From: Megaleporinus macrocephalus
Lineage: Eukaryota > Chordata > Actinopteri > Characiformes > Anostomidae
DNA: 64,000 nucleotides
Direction of reading: 5' to 3'
NCBI GenBank assembly: GCA_021613375.1
Contig: CM038726.1
Coordinates: 12,718,253-12,782,252, forward strand
The notes beneath the pieces were generated by a model. It made no database searches. It worked only from the letters and a program-made list of their open reading frames with translations, and was not told the DNA's origin. This document shows, piece by piece, positions 1-12,950 of the stretch. The translations under genes and the position numbers were made by a program. Every line of letters begins with the position of its first letter. Within the stretch, counting starts at the first letter, position 1.

Positions 1-1020
1 CTAGGCAGCTACAGTCTGGAATGTATTTTAAAGTCTTCGTTAGCCTCAATCCTAGCTTAAAAAAGAATTCCACTGATTTGTATAAAATTATGCAGAATTA
101 GAATTTTTAGATGTAAGTAAAGCTATTTTGAGGTTTGATGTGAAATGATTTCTTCTACAATGCAAATGACTGAAGCGGAACTGAACATCTGAACATCTCT
201 TAAGGCTACCGTCCAAGCTCTTACATGAAAACACTGTCTGATGCCTGAGATGTTATTGTATTGAGGTAATTTTAATATAAGATTTTGACCTAAACTGTTA
301 TCATTCATTGAAGAGAAAACATTTTTTTAGATTCACCACCATCAATATTAGCTTCACATACAGAACCTCGGAGGACCCGTGTAAGTAAGTTCACTGGTGA
401 TTTTTGGATGCTTAATAGAATGGATATTTTTGTGTTGTACGCATCATGACTCTTGGTTCCACCACTGTAAAGACCTGTCAGTTGACAAGGTTCTCTAGAA
501 TGGAACATTTCACTGGCAGAATTTTCCCTGTAAGCCCAGACTCAGCTACATATCACATACATGGTTATTAACAGTAAAACAGACAAATAAGATGGATTAA
601 AACTTTCTTTAACCTGTCTGTGAAACCTTTAACCCATATAAATGATGGCAAGGTTATGCCTTAAATGCAAACACACCTTGCTAGCACAAACGGGTAAAGT
701 AAAAGTTTGATAGTACTGCAGACGACTACCTCATGGCAATGAAATGAGTGTCAGTTCAAAGTAAATAGTATTATAACCTTTCCTTCCATGAAAAAAAGCA
801 TCCCCTCTTGCCTGCGCATTATTTAACTGAACATCCAAAAGCAGTGAGTCAGCACCAGTCGCACGGCCATAAACGAAACGAACCAAGAATTAAAGCGGAT
901 ATTGGAGCTCACAAAGAAATTCTTCAGAGGTCTAAGTGAACTTTGACAGATAGGCCTGATGACAAATGCCTGAGCCGGTCGCAGCTGGTTCTGGGTTTTT
1001 AATAAACATGTAAACAATCC
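1..1020. other. AT-rich intergenic DNA, no gene seen
   Basis: Only short open frames (under 70 codons) with no recognisable protein similarity or exon-like structure. No simple repeat of note. I see nothing functional here that I can support. Confidence 0.6.
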
Positions 1021-1260
1021 AGTTCACCTCATTAGGTGATTGCAGAGAGCCACGGTGTCCATAAATCAAGGGCCAGGTTATCAAGGCCTCTGATCTAAAC
1101 TGTACCGGGGCGCCCAGCTGTCTACGCCATACAAACTGTGAACAGCAGGCTGTAAAGAATTAAATTCCGCCTGACTAGTTTACCTTTCCCTCCACCGAGA
1201 ACCAGGCACCAGATACCGCACCAGCGCACAGATGGGGGATTTTTGTTGTTCACAGTGCGC
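1021..1260. promoter_or_regulatory. Candidate noncoding regulatory island
   Basis: This patch is less AT-rich than its surroundings and free of simple repeats. It holds an ATAAATCAAGGG word (about 1061), TATCAAGGCC (about 1079, one base off a TCF/LEF core) and a CAGCTG E-box (about 1117). The motifs are seen; enhancer activity and conservation are inferred only. Confidence 0.3.
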
Positions 1261-3612
1261 ACTCGTTACACTTTACATGAGCTTTACATTTACATTTTGC
1301 ATATGCATTGATGAGTGAAATGACTTAAGAGACAGAAACAGACATGCATACATGCAGAGCGTGCTCTTTCGTAATTGCAGTGCTTTATGTTATATTGCTT
1401 TGGTTGTTTAAATGTGGGATGCTAAGTAGTGTTTATTTGCTGGCTTTGACAGCCTAAAGGAAGTCATTTTGAGCCTGAAGCTTTCACTTATGACGTGGTC
1501 ATGTAGAATTGAAGAGACAAAAAGAGATTTGACAACAGTCCAGTTGGACAAAGGTTTAAGAAAAGAAGACCAATGACAGACAGATTATCAATGACAACTA
1601 GAAGTTACATTATAGAAATATTTTAAACTTAGGTAATGACATATTTTGTAAATAAGTGAATAAACAAACAAACAAACAAAAATAACCTAGGGCATTGTGA
1701 ATGTGAAACACACAGACAAATAGAAATACATAAATAAAGATATAGACATGCATTGCATATAGCAATAGCAGTGAAGAGGGAGTCCTGTGAATGCTTCTGT
1801 AAATAAATATGTTTTCTGCTGAATAAGTATATATAAATATAGACTCCTGGATTCGCTAACTTAACATATAACATCAGTAAACAAACAAACAAACAATTCA
1901 ATAAACAGATAGCTAGATATGAATGCTGTGTTATGTTTTTGTAGCCAACTTTGATTTAGGTCAAGTGTTGTGGGTTTGCTAAAAAGAAAGAAACAGAAAA
2001 AAACGATCAGTGAGCCCTTTAAAAGATTAATAAAAAATCATAATATAACTAATAATAATTATTAGAACAGAATTACTATTATTATCACTTCTACTAATAA
2101 TAGTTGTAACAGTACTAATTACTTCTACTATCACCATTGATAATTAAAAAAAAATCAAACCAAGGCAATAGACCTTGTGGAGATACATAATTAGCATAGG
2201 TTCTTTGAGGTGCAGTGGTTCTATATATAACTTTTCTAAATATTTCCTTTTCACTTAGTTGTGAAAACTAGTACTAGTTCTATCTCTAAAGTAACTTCAG
2301 GCAGAAGCTTCCACAAATCTCTTAAACTTCCTCTTCACTGCTCAAGTGAACAGCAGGACCCTATAACAAAAGTCCAAGCCAACTTGCACTGTGTAAAATA
2401 CTAAGGTAGAGCTTTAATAACTACAGAACGGGACGGTTTCACTAAGCCTTGCCTTGTCCTGCAGTGGAGGGGGTTTTAGTAAAGCATTAGGGGTTAGGGC
2501 CTGAGTTACGTGAACCTAACTGCTATTGACAGAAGCCTGGGACCACATCGAGACTTCAGCTCTAATCAGAACAAGCCTTTAATCATGTCAGTAAGGAAAG
2601 AGGCTTTCGAGCCAACTCGTCCCTGCAATATTGAATTACTCCCACGTCCAAGCCGGAACATATGGGCACCGGGAAAGAACCATGCGGCAATAAATGTGTG
2701 GACACTTAATATGGGACTTCATATGAGACGCGTGATCCTGTTCAAGGAACAAATGTGCAATATGGTATGCTGCCTGGCGTTTGAATGTGAGCATTATTGT
2801 CGTCGCTGTTATTAATTTCATTATTATGGCTGGAGTTCTGGAGAGCACAGGCCCCATTTAAATCCGCCCAAAACCCTGTGCTTAATTTTCTTTTATGAGC
2901 TCGATAGCGTATGACCTTTTCTCAGTTTATGCCACTTGCTTATAAATACAACTGACAAGGTTCAGGTGGTTGGATTTTCTGCAAATTGCAAGTGTTTTTT
3001 CCTTTTGTCTGTTTTCTTTTCTTAAAAAGAAACACAGAAACACATCCTTTCAGACCCATAGTGCTGAAAGTCTTCTTACAATGAAGGTATGGACAGAAAC
3101 ACCTGTGGATTTTGTAAGCAAGAATGGAACTAGAATTTCTTTTCTCTCCCAATCTGAAAGCTTGTGCTGTCTTTAAGGGTGACGGTTTTGGTGGTCTACC
3201 AGATCTTGCATTGCTGTGTTGTGAGTCCATTTTCTGTGTATCTTTTAATGGCCTATTTGACTGGAAATTCAGTATAGGTGGTCTCTGGCTTATGCACAGT
3301 GCTGTATAAACCAATATTTTATCTTTTGGTGTGATAATAGTATTTCATATGCATTAGAACATCCTGGAGTGTCTCAAAAGACTGAAGTCTAGCAAAATTT
3401 TTGTCAGTTTGGTGAAATCACTTGATAATTAAGTAATGAGTTGAACCATTCAGGTGTTAGAATTTGCCACCCTTTTCTCAAGACCTGCTCATTCAGTACT
3501 TACATTACATGAGTGCAAATGAATGAGCTGCTATTCAGAAAGGAAGTGAGGAATGGATGTTTCAACTGGCAAATATAAATGTGAGCGTTAATAAATAATG
3601 TTTATTTTTAAA
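1261..3612. other. AT-rich intergenic DNA with short AAAC microsatellites
   Basis: Contains two short (AAAC)n tracts near 1661-1682 and 1879-1900, and AT-rich degenerate trinucleotide DNA at 2035-2150. Open frames of 60-124 codons occur on both strands but overlap one another and show no domain or splice structure, so none is called as a gene. Confidence 0.55.
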
Positions 3613-3618
3613 TTATTA

Positions 3619-3694
<76 letters not shown>
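3613..3694. repeat. (TTA)n microsatellite
   Basis: About 82 bp of nearly perfect TTA trinucleotide repeat. Read in frame on the plus strand it gives a long run of tyrosines, which explains the low-complexity open frame that crosses it. Confidence 0.95.
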
Positions 3695-3699
3695 TATAT

Positions 3700-4700
3700 T
3701 TTACACATACGGCACTGGGATCTCCAGAACCCCCAAAAAAGGAAGAAGTTAGAAGCAATCTCAGCAAAGCAGGGCGGATGTGTGGCGCGCACGATCCAGG
3801 CAGTCTGCAGCTAAGCAGAGGCTAGAGAGTATTGTGTCTAATTTGGGAGGGCCTTGGCGGCCGAGGAAGCGGGGAATATCCTGGCTACATCTTTAACCTA
3901 TTCAGGCAGGATGATGTCATGATTAGAGGAGGAAATTGGGATCCCTCCAAAAGCCAAACACCCTGAAGCAAGCCACCGAGGCTGAGCCCTGCCAGGCACA
4001 CAGCCGTTGGGTGGGGGGCGGTAGAGAAAGGGGGGAAGAGAGAGAAAGAGAGAGAGAGAGAGTAAGGGGTCTACATTTTTCGTCAGTTCCACGCCTGTTC
4101 TGCAAGCAGAGAGATCAAAGCGCAACAGCACTCACCCACTGACAAGAGAGAGCGCACGCGTTTACAAAGGGGGCGGGGTAAGGAGTAACCTGGCATGCCG
4201 CCCCTACTACCTCCTCCATCTCATCCTCACCCTGGCTCCCCTGCTCATCCATGTCAGATGCAACGTGCAATTAAAGATATGTGGCTTCACCCAAACCCCC
4301 ACCCCCCCCCCGCTCAATATATCCTAAGTCTGGACCTCTGCTCTCCTTTCAACTCCCAGACGCGAGTTGTTAAACAAACCAGGGCTCAATGCTCAGGCCC
4401 TCCTCGTTCCAGGAGGAACTGCAGAGGAAAAGGTGATGAGGTGATCGAGACAGAGACCAGAGGAAGAGACGAATCGGCCCAGTGGCCCCCACGCACCCAC
4501 CCGACAAGCGATCCTTCTTAATTACGTTTTTTGACCGCAGCCGACAGAATGGGCAATCGAGAGAGAGCGGATGGGTGATGTACGCTTCCTGTTCATGGGG
4601 TTTTGGGGAAAGATGGAGCGCTCCGGCTTTGCTGCAACAACTCAGGCTTTTCTGCAGAGCTACTTATCACCCCTCGCTCAGCTGATAGCTCGATGGATCC
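3700..4700. promoter_or_regulatory. GC-richer patch with purine and pyrimidine tracts; possible regulatory island
   Basis: The segment to about 3990 has balanced composition and no repeats. It then holds a GA-rich purine tract (4034-4063), a CCTCC-rich pyrimidine stretch (4200-4260) and a C-run (about 4302-4312). Overlapping 60-108 codon open frames on both strands follow the base composition and are not convincing exons. A regulatory role is inferred from composition alone. Confidence 0.25.
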
Positions 4701-5880
4701 AAGCCAGAATCGGCACAAGATTCACAAGCCTCTCCCACGAGACATAAGGCCAGCTGTTAAACTGTGAAATCAAGTACACAAAAAATCCTCAGTTCCATGA
4801 TGGGGAATTGGGGAGGGGGTGGGGCGGGACAATCACCGTTCTCATCACTGACATAAGCTTTTTAGTCTTGTCCCATTAAATGCCCTTTTGTTTTTGCCTG
4901 ACGTTTATAATACATACTACAGTAAGAGCAAAGAGCTTTCGCCACTTGAGCCACTTCCTGAAGGGGAAGAACTTATGATCTGCTATCCTCATTAGGGCAG
5001 ATGACTTTGTGTGAGGGGGGACATGCGATTTATGACTGAGGGCATGTCCTCCAAATGGCATCATGCATCTTATATTCGTCCTCTTAATTAATAAATGATC
5101 AGGCAACTGCAGTAACATAGGATTTTCTTAAGGTACGGTTCAAACTTATCAGGAACGGACATTAAAAGCCTGGGCGCAGAAAAAGTGAGCAACTATACAA
5201 ACGGCAACTTGCCCGTTATACTTCTTTGGCCTCAACCATATCTGTTTGAGCAAGCCCGATCCTGCTTCAGAGGGAGGACAGCGAGGGAATCACTTCAGAA
5301 GGTTTTGCTTTCCTCCCCATGCAAAGCATAACTCACAGGGCCCTGTCATCTCCTCGGTGTGAAATATGCTCTTGCCCCAAACTAAAACAAACAACACATA
5401 CGTCTCCATCTACATGACTTCCAAAAGGCAGGGGGGCCAGGCTGAGGAGGTCCATGATTGGTTCCTTCCCGCTGCCTTGCCTCAGAAGCCTACAGGTTCT
5501 TGACATTCAATTAGTAGCTGATTTACACCTGAAAAACCAAGTTCAGTGACTTTTACACAGCAGCCCTCAATCTCGGCGTTATGACAGCTTCCTAACACAG
5601 AGCAGAAGGCAAAGTCCAAGTTACTTTCAGCTGCTAAAATCACTTCCTACATGACATTTAACAAATGCTATGAGAAAATTTGAGAACTTAAAAAACTAGC
5701 AGGGAAACAAACGATTGGTTAAATCAGAACCAAAGTGTGCTAATGGGCTAGGTCATGTTTAATGATGAAAATAAAGAAAACCATTGCTTTTTAATTGTGT
5801 AAGTCTCGTTATGCCCAGCTCCATATGGCATCGACCTGCTTGCGGCCTGGTTGCTAGCCGTTGAAAGTCTGAAAAAAAAA
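4701..5880. other. Intergenic DNA, no gene seen
   Basis: Mixed composition with no simple repeat, recognised transposon or coding similarity. The patch around 5240-5480 is slightly GC-richer but carries no motif that I can argue from. Confidence 0.5.
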
Positions 5881-5889
5881 AACCTCTCC

Positions 5890-6480
5890 CAGGGGTCCTG
5901 TGTTTGTTTAGGCACGACTCCCCCTCATCTTCACTGCTCCTGCTGGAGGAGGAGGAACGAGTGACTGAAGCCCTTTTCCGATCCCACCAATTTCTCCTGA
6001 CCCCTGGATGTGCTCAAGATGTGGAGGATTCTTCTTGTTCTGGCGGTTCTCTGGAAGCCATTTTCTCCCTCATACCTGATGATTGGGGGCACTCTGGCCC
6101 ATGTGACTCCGCAAGTGGGAGCGGTTGCAGCCGACCTTTCGGCTTGAAGGGGGCCGTGGACCTCGCGTCAGCCTTCATTATGGCCTGTCCCCATGCTGCC
6201 TGTGTGCCAGGGAGCATCATGGGGAAGCAATCTGTGAGGAGCGTGAGCTCATCAAGGAGTCCACTCACTCACCAGCGACATGATATGCCAGGTTTTTTTT
6301 GTTTCCTTCTTCTTACAAGATTCTCCCTGAATCTTAATGTTTCTGGAGTCGGTCTTATCCACGGAAGAGGAAAGCTGGCGCTAGAGCCTTTGCACTGATT
6401 CGTAGCAGGTTCCTCGACGGCGAAGCCATGCCAACCGTGTCAGGAACATCCTTGACTGGCTGCTGCACGCTAATCATCAG
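5890..6480. promoter_or_regulatory. GC-richer patch with a long but unconvincing open frame
   Basis: A 164-codon open frame runs on the plus strand (5904-6398), but it begins at a TTG, matches no family I recognise, and shares the space with an 84-codon frame on the other strand. Even base use and absence of repeats make a noncoding conserved element more likely than an exon. Both readings are inference. Confidence 0.25.
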
Positions 6481-6965
6481 CTTTTTAAATTCAGCGAGGA
6501 AAAAGGATTGGCTTTGTCATGAGGATACGCTTCCTCCTGAAATGGAACTTGCTTGCCAAGCGCAATTGGAAGTCTGCTTGCTGGTGTGCTAGGAGAACAC
6601 ACTACTTTTGCCGTTAACTCTGACAGGAAAGAGGAGTTTTTTTTACTTTGGAGTGAGTCTTGGTTTGATTCTCCTTGAGCACCAGCAGCTTCGGTTATTT
6701 TACCACTTATGTTACACTTGATTACACTGTGGAAGATTATGCAGAGCGTTTTATCCAACCCGTGGCTTGGGTGGCTTAGCAGCTGGCAAGGTCTCGAGGC
6801 TTGTGGGTGGGTCTGGTACAAAGGGGAAACTAGGAGAACTCCCCGCCGAAACGATGTTATGGATCAGATGTATATCTTGCGGTGGCTTTTAAAGATCAAT
6901 ATCATAAAGCACTAGACGAGGAAAGTACTGTGTAACGAGGAGCTCTACTACCTCTAAATTACACT

Positions 6966-6997
6966 TGTGTGTGTGTATGTGTGTGTGTGTGTGTGTT
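6966..6997. repeat. (TG)n microsatellite
   Basis: About 32 bp of TG dinucleotides interrupted once by TATG. Confidence 0.85.
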
Positions 6998-7019
6998 GTA
7001 ATAGCTTGTTTGGGTGTGT

Positions 7020-7200
7020 GTTGGAGGAGGCGTGGTCATGTGAGCATCAAGGCTGTCTCAGCGCTTCCTTCAGGCGGTAAAGTGGGCGCCATGGCTCTTT
7101 CTGGACCCTAAGGAGCTGTCAATCAAAGGCATGAAATATTCAGAAAGCCCTTATCTCTCTCACCAGGGGCGCTAGCCAGAGTGATGGCGCCGAACAGGTC
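7020..7200. promoter_or_regulatory. Candidate regulatory island with TCF/LEF, GATA and CTCF-like words
   Basis: TGTCAATCAAAGG at about 7118-7130 contains a full TCF/LEF core (ATCAAAGG). CTTATCT (about 7152) is a GATA core on the minus strand. ACCAGGGGCGCTAG (about 7163) resembles a CTCF core but is one base short of its usual spacing. The motif cluster is seen; function is inference. Confidence 0.35.
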
Positions 7201-9330
7201 TTTCTACCTTCTTTGTAGCTCTTTTCTCTCTCTTTCTCTCTCCCTACCTTTTGCAGATCACTCTTTTACTTTCATTTCGCCTGCTTTTCCTTCTGTGGGT
7301 TCCATTTAAAAGAAATAGGCAGGTAAAAATGTACACATTTTGCGAGCTCATTTAGACTGGCAGTGGTTTGAGAATCTGATAACATAAAGACTTTCTGTCC
7401 TCCCTTTTTGGGAGAATTTGGAAATTGAACAAAAAAGAAGAAATTTAATAATGGTTATATAATGCAAAAACATTTGGATGAGGTGGAGTAGTTGGTTTTT
7501 CGATAAAGTCAAAGTGATAGAAATAACTGATGATGTAATGGAAATGAAAGTCATGTGTTTTCCTTACAGCCAATGATAACTGCAGATGGATATTATAAAC
7601 CTTACATCTAGACTGGTGCAGAAATTATGGTCTTCCTGTTGTGGAGGGGATCTCAAGTGGGACAGCCTCCTATGCAGGGATTTGTCAGGAATTATCGTTT
7701 AATAATTGTTTAGCATTGAGTTTAACCTCATAAGTCTCCCAAGTGTCAAGTTGTCAATTATCAAAACCTCACATTGCTGACATTATGTTTGTTTGCTATC
7801 TTAAATAATTACATCATTTATAAATATACCTCTTACTTTTACAGATTTTTTGTGTTTCATTAAAGTTGGTGTAAGGAAGTCTGCATCAACGTCAGTACTG
7901 CACCAGAGGGGCAATGAAGCTTGTAGAACTCAAGCCGACCCTAGTTTATTTCTGGTGCGAGACTGAGCTGAGCCTTTCAAGTGGATCTTAGAGAATGGTG
8001 TTGGCAAAGTAACATAGAATAATGACACACAGCACCTAGGAGGACATAGGCACAGTCTGAGGACAAAAGCCCCCCCACCAAACCCACACAAGAAAAAACA
8101 ACACAAGCCGAAAATCATCAAGGAAAAATAGGCATCAAGCAATCTTGTAGTGCAACAATATAGCAGAAACATGTTTAAGCACAGTTTCAATGTAGTAGAT
8201 TTTCTCAGCCTTCTCACAATACAACTTAACCAAAACCCAATTTCAATATTTTAATACTGCCACCTCAAAAATGTTAACCATAAACTCAAGTACCTGGGTA
8301 CATGCCTAGAGACTGGTCTTGCAATGTACAACTCAAATGAGAGTTATCTTCAAAAGTTGGATGAAGGTCTGGTTTATTTTTATTTTCTTTTTCTGGCTTT
8401 GTTAGAAGTTTGTTTATCATTTGTGAAATATTCAAATAAAAACTTACCTGCTACAATCTGTTTTCTGTAATAATATTCAGAAGTACAGATAAAATTTAGG
8501 CTGTGATGTCCATTTTTATGACTTGTCTCAGACTGTCATTGCTGAACATGAACAACAGCCCTGAGGTGCAGAGATAAAGAGAATGTGCTGCACATTACAT
8601 GTACGCCCCGAAACCAACTATGTGTTTTAGTGTGTGTGCTACAATCCCTACTATCTTGTCCTGTTCTGATGCCTATCTTTGCACCACAGTCGTCCGGGAC
8701 AAACCCTTGAAGGGACTAAGGGAGGAGAGGCAGTTCTGAGTAAGTTATGCACCAAAGACCTTAAACAATAGAATTTCTAGCCTTTATGGCTGTGTCAACA
8801 AAGAGCTTTTACCTGGTGCACAGAGCTGCTACTGTTGTTAAGTGCAGACAGTGCCTACAGGTGGTTGCTGAGGTTAAGCTGGAGTCTGTGCTATATGGCT
8901 GCATAGACTTCAGCTTGATATATTGTAATTCATGGTCTAGTAAGTTCTTTGGGCATATTGTTTGGTCTTAATGTCCCTCAAACTGTCAAACCAAAGTGGA
9001 GCATGACATTATCTACTATTTAGCTTTGTGTATCACATAAAAAAAATTCCAGGTAGATGTCATACAAACATATAGCTCAGGACAGTTCAAGTGACTGAAG
9101 TCCAAAGTCCAGAAATTAAGCTTGCTGTGGGGTTAAAGAATACCCCCTTATATATTGCATCACGTCTGTAAAGTACATTGAACCACCGTTTTGAGTTAAG
9201 AGTGCAAGTTTGAGGCAATTATTTTATGACTTATTATATCCTTAATATATACTATTATATACTTTTTATATTATGTTTATTTTTTGCATTATATGAACGT
9301 AGCAGCTGCCATTTACATTGTGTAATAATT
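7201..9330. other. AT-rich intergenic DNA, no gene seen
   Basis: A pyrimidine-rich stretch (7200-7260) leads into AT-rich DNA. Open frames up to 95 codons lack any domain. One frame near 8786-8971 contains a few residues reminiscent of LINE reverse transcriptase, but too few to call. Confidence 0.5.
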
Positions 9331-9337
9331 TCAGGAT

Positions 9338-9412
9338 GAATGGACAAATGCTCCAAAATAACTTTATAAACAATTCTGGTTCCATTGACTTACATTGAAA
9401 GTTAAGACTCTT
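9338..9412 (+). mobile_element. Fragment of the recurrent MITE-like family (copy A)
   Basis: Shares the words AATGCTCCAAAAT and TTCCATTGACTTACATTGAAAG with the internal part of the better-preserved copies near 29.8 and 41.2 kb, in the same orientation. Neither terminal inverted repeat is recognisable, so this is an internal remnant. Confidence 0.55.
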
Positions 9413-9519
9413 AAACAAATACAGATCCAATTCTTGTGACCTCAATGTTGTTTAGTCCAAACTGTAATGAAGCTACTGCCAAACACTTTATTAACTTGTT
9501 TCCCTAATACTTCACAGGA

Positions 9520-10020
9520 ACCAGTCCTTACCGAATAGGACAGCTCGGACTCCCCTCCTAGATGAACAGCAGATCAATGGCCCCCGATACGCTGCCTCAG
9601 CCCTGCATTGACGCAGTTTGCAGGCTCCTTGAGTGCCTAGCATTTTCAGCCACTTTATCTGAGTGATCTCAACAAATGCTTTTCACACACCAAAGCATGT
9701 TCCCTTGACACAGTCCAACCCTCATCCTACCATCCCACCTCGGCTCTGGAACGTGGCGTCAAGTCCATTACGTGGGGTGTTAGCGGCGGCTATAGAGTTG
9801 CCTTATCGTTAGCAGCAGCGCTAATGTAATGCTATCCAGGGGCCAGCCTGCCTGGCCTAGGTTCAGGCAGACAGGGAGTCTGACCGAAGCGTGGCATCGA
9901 TTCTAATGGGCTTTTTAGGCCTGTAATGATGGGAATCTGTTCACGCCTCAGCTGTCATGCCTAATTACGGCCAACAAAACAATGACTCCATTCACACTGG
10001 CTCAGGTTACCGTTTTTCTT
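9520..10020. promoter_or_regulatory. Candidate conserved noncoding regulatory island
   Basis: About 500 bp of balanced composition without simple repeats, set in AT-rich DNA. Motifs seen include GCTAATGTAATG (about 9820), CAGCTG (about 9949), a TAATTA homeodomain core (9962-9967) and AACAATGAC (SOX-like, about 9978). This resembles known vertebrate developmental enhancers in texture, but conservation was not tested. Confidence 0.45.
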
Positions 10021-10689
10021 GCGCTCTTGCTCTCTCACTGTCTCTCACTTTCTCTATCACTCATTTCCATTCTTTACACCCACTGAGTGATCCACACAAA
10101 GAGGTTTACGTCTGAAGTCTAGTTCACCAGTGCAAAATATGCATCTTGGGTTGGCACTTAAGCTCTATAGATCAGGTGCGTGCAACAGCAGGCTTCTTAT
10201 TATTAACATGATAGCAATGAGGTTGGACGAAAAGGCTGTACTAAATAACTAACAGAAGTGTCCACGCGCTTTTGGCCATTTAATTTGTGAAATATCTGCC
10301 CTGCTAGATCTGCCTCGGTCAACTGTAAGTGCCATTATTGTGAAACTGAAGCATCTAGCAGCAACTAGCAGCAGCCATAAAGCGGTAGATCACACAAACT
10401 CTCAGTACTGAAGTGCGCAGCCTATCCTGTGTTGCATCATTACAGAGAACCTGGAGTTGTGCACCCTAAGGTCCTCCTTGAAGTGTAAACTTTTAGGATG
10501 TACATTTTACTACATGCCTGAACAGAAGTGTGTAAAAAGCTGTTGAAACATAACCTATTAAAAACAGACGATACTCACTCATATTTACATTTGGAGGTAT
10601 TTCTGTGACCCATAAACAGCATTTTATATAACTGAAAATCATTTAATCTGTCCCTATAATGTCATGAGTATCGTTGCTGTACAATAAAA
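10021..10689. other. Intergenic DNA, no gene seen
   Basis: Begins with a short CTCT-rich stretch (10027-10065), then ordinary AT-rich DNA with no recognisable element. Confidence 0.5.
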
Positions 10690-10917
10690 AACAACTATCT
10701 GCAAAATTGCAACTTTACAGTAGAGCCCCAAAACATACTTCACTTTCAATGTAAGTCAATGGAACCAGTTTTTTTTCCGAGCTGTTTTGGGGCACGTCTA
10801 TTGGTCCATTGAGCAAGAAACTGTCAGACAACGTAAACGCTATTGATGTGTTTAAATAATGTAGAAAACTTAAAATCGCCAAAAATGGAAATACATGTTT
10901 TTCGTTGGCTATAGAGA
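10690..10917 (-). mobile_element. MITE-like family member (copy B)
   Basis: Contains the family words GCAACTTTACAG, TTCACTTTCAATGTAAGTC and CTATTGGTCCATTGAGC in the same order as copy D, and ends in a decayed terminal motif TTTTTCGTTGGCTATAG, corresponding to TTTTTCTTTGGACAGCGAT elsewhere. Orientation is set opposite to copy F. It carries no coding capacity. Confidence 0.7.
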
Positions 10918-11804
10918 ACAAATATGATCGGAAATGTGTTTCTGACATAATACATCTGCACTGCTTTGCTGTTTAAACTTATTATAAGAATAGTCAAAAT
11001 GGCAGACAGTGAGTTGTTTGCTGTATACATTAAAGATAGCTGTGGCTTACATAGATTACCTAAAGAATATACATTTCATCAGTCAACTAGGAGAAGAACA
11101 TCACTAGGAAACAGCTTGCTTGTACAGAAGTATTTGTATATTAAGGACAGGTTCCCAGTGATGTCCTGCTCCTTTATCAGGAACATATTATATCTGGTTG
11201 ATAAAATGTATGTGGTACTCGTGTTTGAGTAATGTTAAAAACAGGTCCAGTCATGTGCATGACTTGCTTGAATGTAATTTGAGTGCGTTGTAATTTTGAT
11301 CATACAAATCTTCAGTTTTGTTGTTTGATATTAAAATATTTCCTTTATCATAAACTGTTATAAGGCATATATACAATAATATCACTCCAGCAAGTTACAT
11401 GCTTTTTTCTTAACGTCAACTTTTTAAATACATGACCCTCAAAGGTCTTCACAAAATATTCATAAAGAAAAGGGTATTATAATGTAGTACATTTTCTTTA
11501 TTTTTTGAGTCATCTTGTACTTGGTTTATGTGAGGAATGCCACTGAATAGCCATGGAGCATGGATAACTACCTTCGGGCAAATGTATATATTTTGATGAA
11601 GAGGAGCATCCTCATTGGGGAAAATTAAAGAAGCAGGACACCCAACACCGTGGCACACCTAAGCGGGCATGCAAAAATAAGGAGTGCAAGGCTACAAGTG
11701 CAGGTAATGGGACAGGGCCAAACTGTCTCTGGAAGAAACACCAGCACAATAACTGTGTGTCAGGAGCTTCATAAAATAGCTTTCCATTCATCATTTTTCA
11801 TTAT
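10918..11804. other. AT-rich intergenic DNA, no gene seen
   Basis: An 88-codon plus-strand frame (10966-11232) starts with ATG but has no recognisable domain and no splice context. The segment 11620-11780 may belong to the adjacent Tc1 relic but does not align clearly. Confidence 0.45.
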
Positions 11805-12010
11805 TTTGCAGTCTGAAGGATAAATCTGGGTTTGGTGGACGCCAGGAGAACACTACTTGCCAGAGTACTTTGTGTCAACAGTAAAGTTTGAAGAAAGGAA
11901 AAAGGTCCTGGGCTCTTTTTCCAGAGCTTAGGCTAGGCCCTGCAGTTCCAGCAATAGTTAATGTTAATTCTACACAGATATTTTAGACAATTGTATGCTT
12001 CGGACTTGTG
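11805..12010 (+). mobile_element. Tc1-like transposase fragment
   Basis: In-frame from 11824 the plus strand reads IWVW..PGEHYLP......V.TVKF, matching the segment just after the first catalytic aspartate of fish Tc1-like transposases. After frame slips it continues with YTDILDNCML, which corresponds to the family's YQDILDNSML. Stops and frameshifts break the frame. It is a dead internal fragment and no terminal repeats are visible. Confidence 0.75.
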
Positions 12011-12950
12011 TTTGCTGTCAGCCGGCAGCTGTTAAGCCAATAGCAAGATTTGCACACCAAACAACAACAAAAAATACATATTGTTGACCCGCATTCATTT
12101 AAATGCCAAATCATTGTCAATTCTAAAAGGCGAATGACTATGCCTGACCCACTGACTTACCCATTATAGAATACAGAATATAAAAAAAAACAACAACAAA
12201 AAGAATGCAACAAATGTAACTAATGGTCTCTAATGTGATAGATGAGCATGTTTCTTCTTTCATCAAACAGTAGACCAAATGTGGGGTTTGTGCAAATGTG
12301 GGAGTGCTTTCGTGCAAGTAATTCATAAAGCACACTTATGAATTTTATAACTGTTGACTTTCGTGATTGATAGGTCAGGTTTGTGAGCATCTGTGGCGCC
12401 TGCCGAAAGTTTGCCAAAGTTTTAAATCTCAGCGAGCGAAGCGTTGCACCACCTCCCAGTCAGAGATGTTTACGTACACAAGCTTTCAGCAGGGCACTTA
12501 ACTTTAGAGTTCCGATCCATAAAGAGATAATTGTTGGACGAGTGAAGGCAATAGCTCCTGCTTCTGGCTTTGTCAAGCTCTACCTTTTGTCTTTCCCCGC
12601 ATGAATGAGCGAGTGTATGTGTGTTGACATTGGTAGTGAGTGCGAGGCCTTTTGAAAATGTGTCTTTGTGAGGTGCATTACCTGATGGAAAAATTGTCTC
12701 TTGGTGGAGCACCAGTGTTTATCGTTTGCTGTTCAAGGTTGTTATGGTACGGCCTCATACGCTCCATGTTCTACGACGGTCTCAAAGTGCATAAAGGTAT
12801 ATATATTTTTGCTCCCAGAAATGATGAAACGAATAAGCAATTATATATAACACTTTAATTCCCGATAAAAAATCACAGTCTTAAGTGATAAATAATGTGA
12901 ATACTGACACTACAAAATCTATGGTGGTACTGTACTTGGTATTTTACTAT
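12011..12950. other. Intergenic DNA, no gene seen
   Basis: Holds an A-rich tract at about 12181-12200. Frames of 65-80 codons lie on both strands without recognisable content. Confidence 0.5.

Noticed and set aside
3598..3825. Open frame with a long polytyrosine run
   Set aside because: It is the translation of the (TTA)n microsatellite; no start context or domain.
5904..6398. 164-codon plus-strand frame as a gene
   Set aside because: Begins at TTG, resembles no family, and overlaps an opposite-strand frame; GC-richer noncoding DNA explains it.
8786..8971. Possible LINE fragment (residues resembling LDYCNS)
   Set aside because: Only about six residues agree, too few to support a retrotransposon call.
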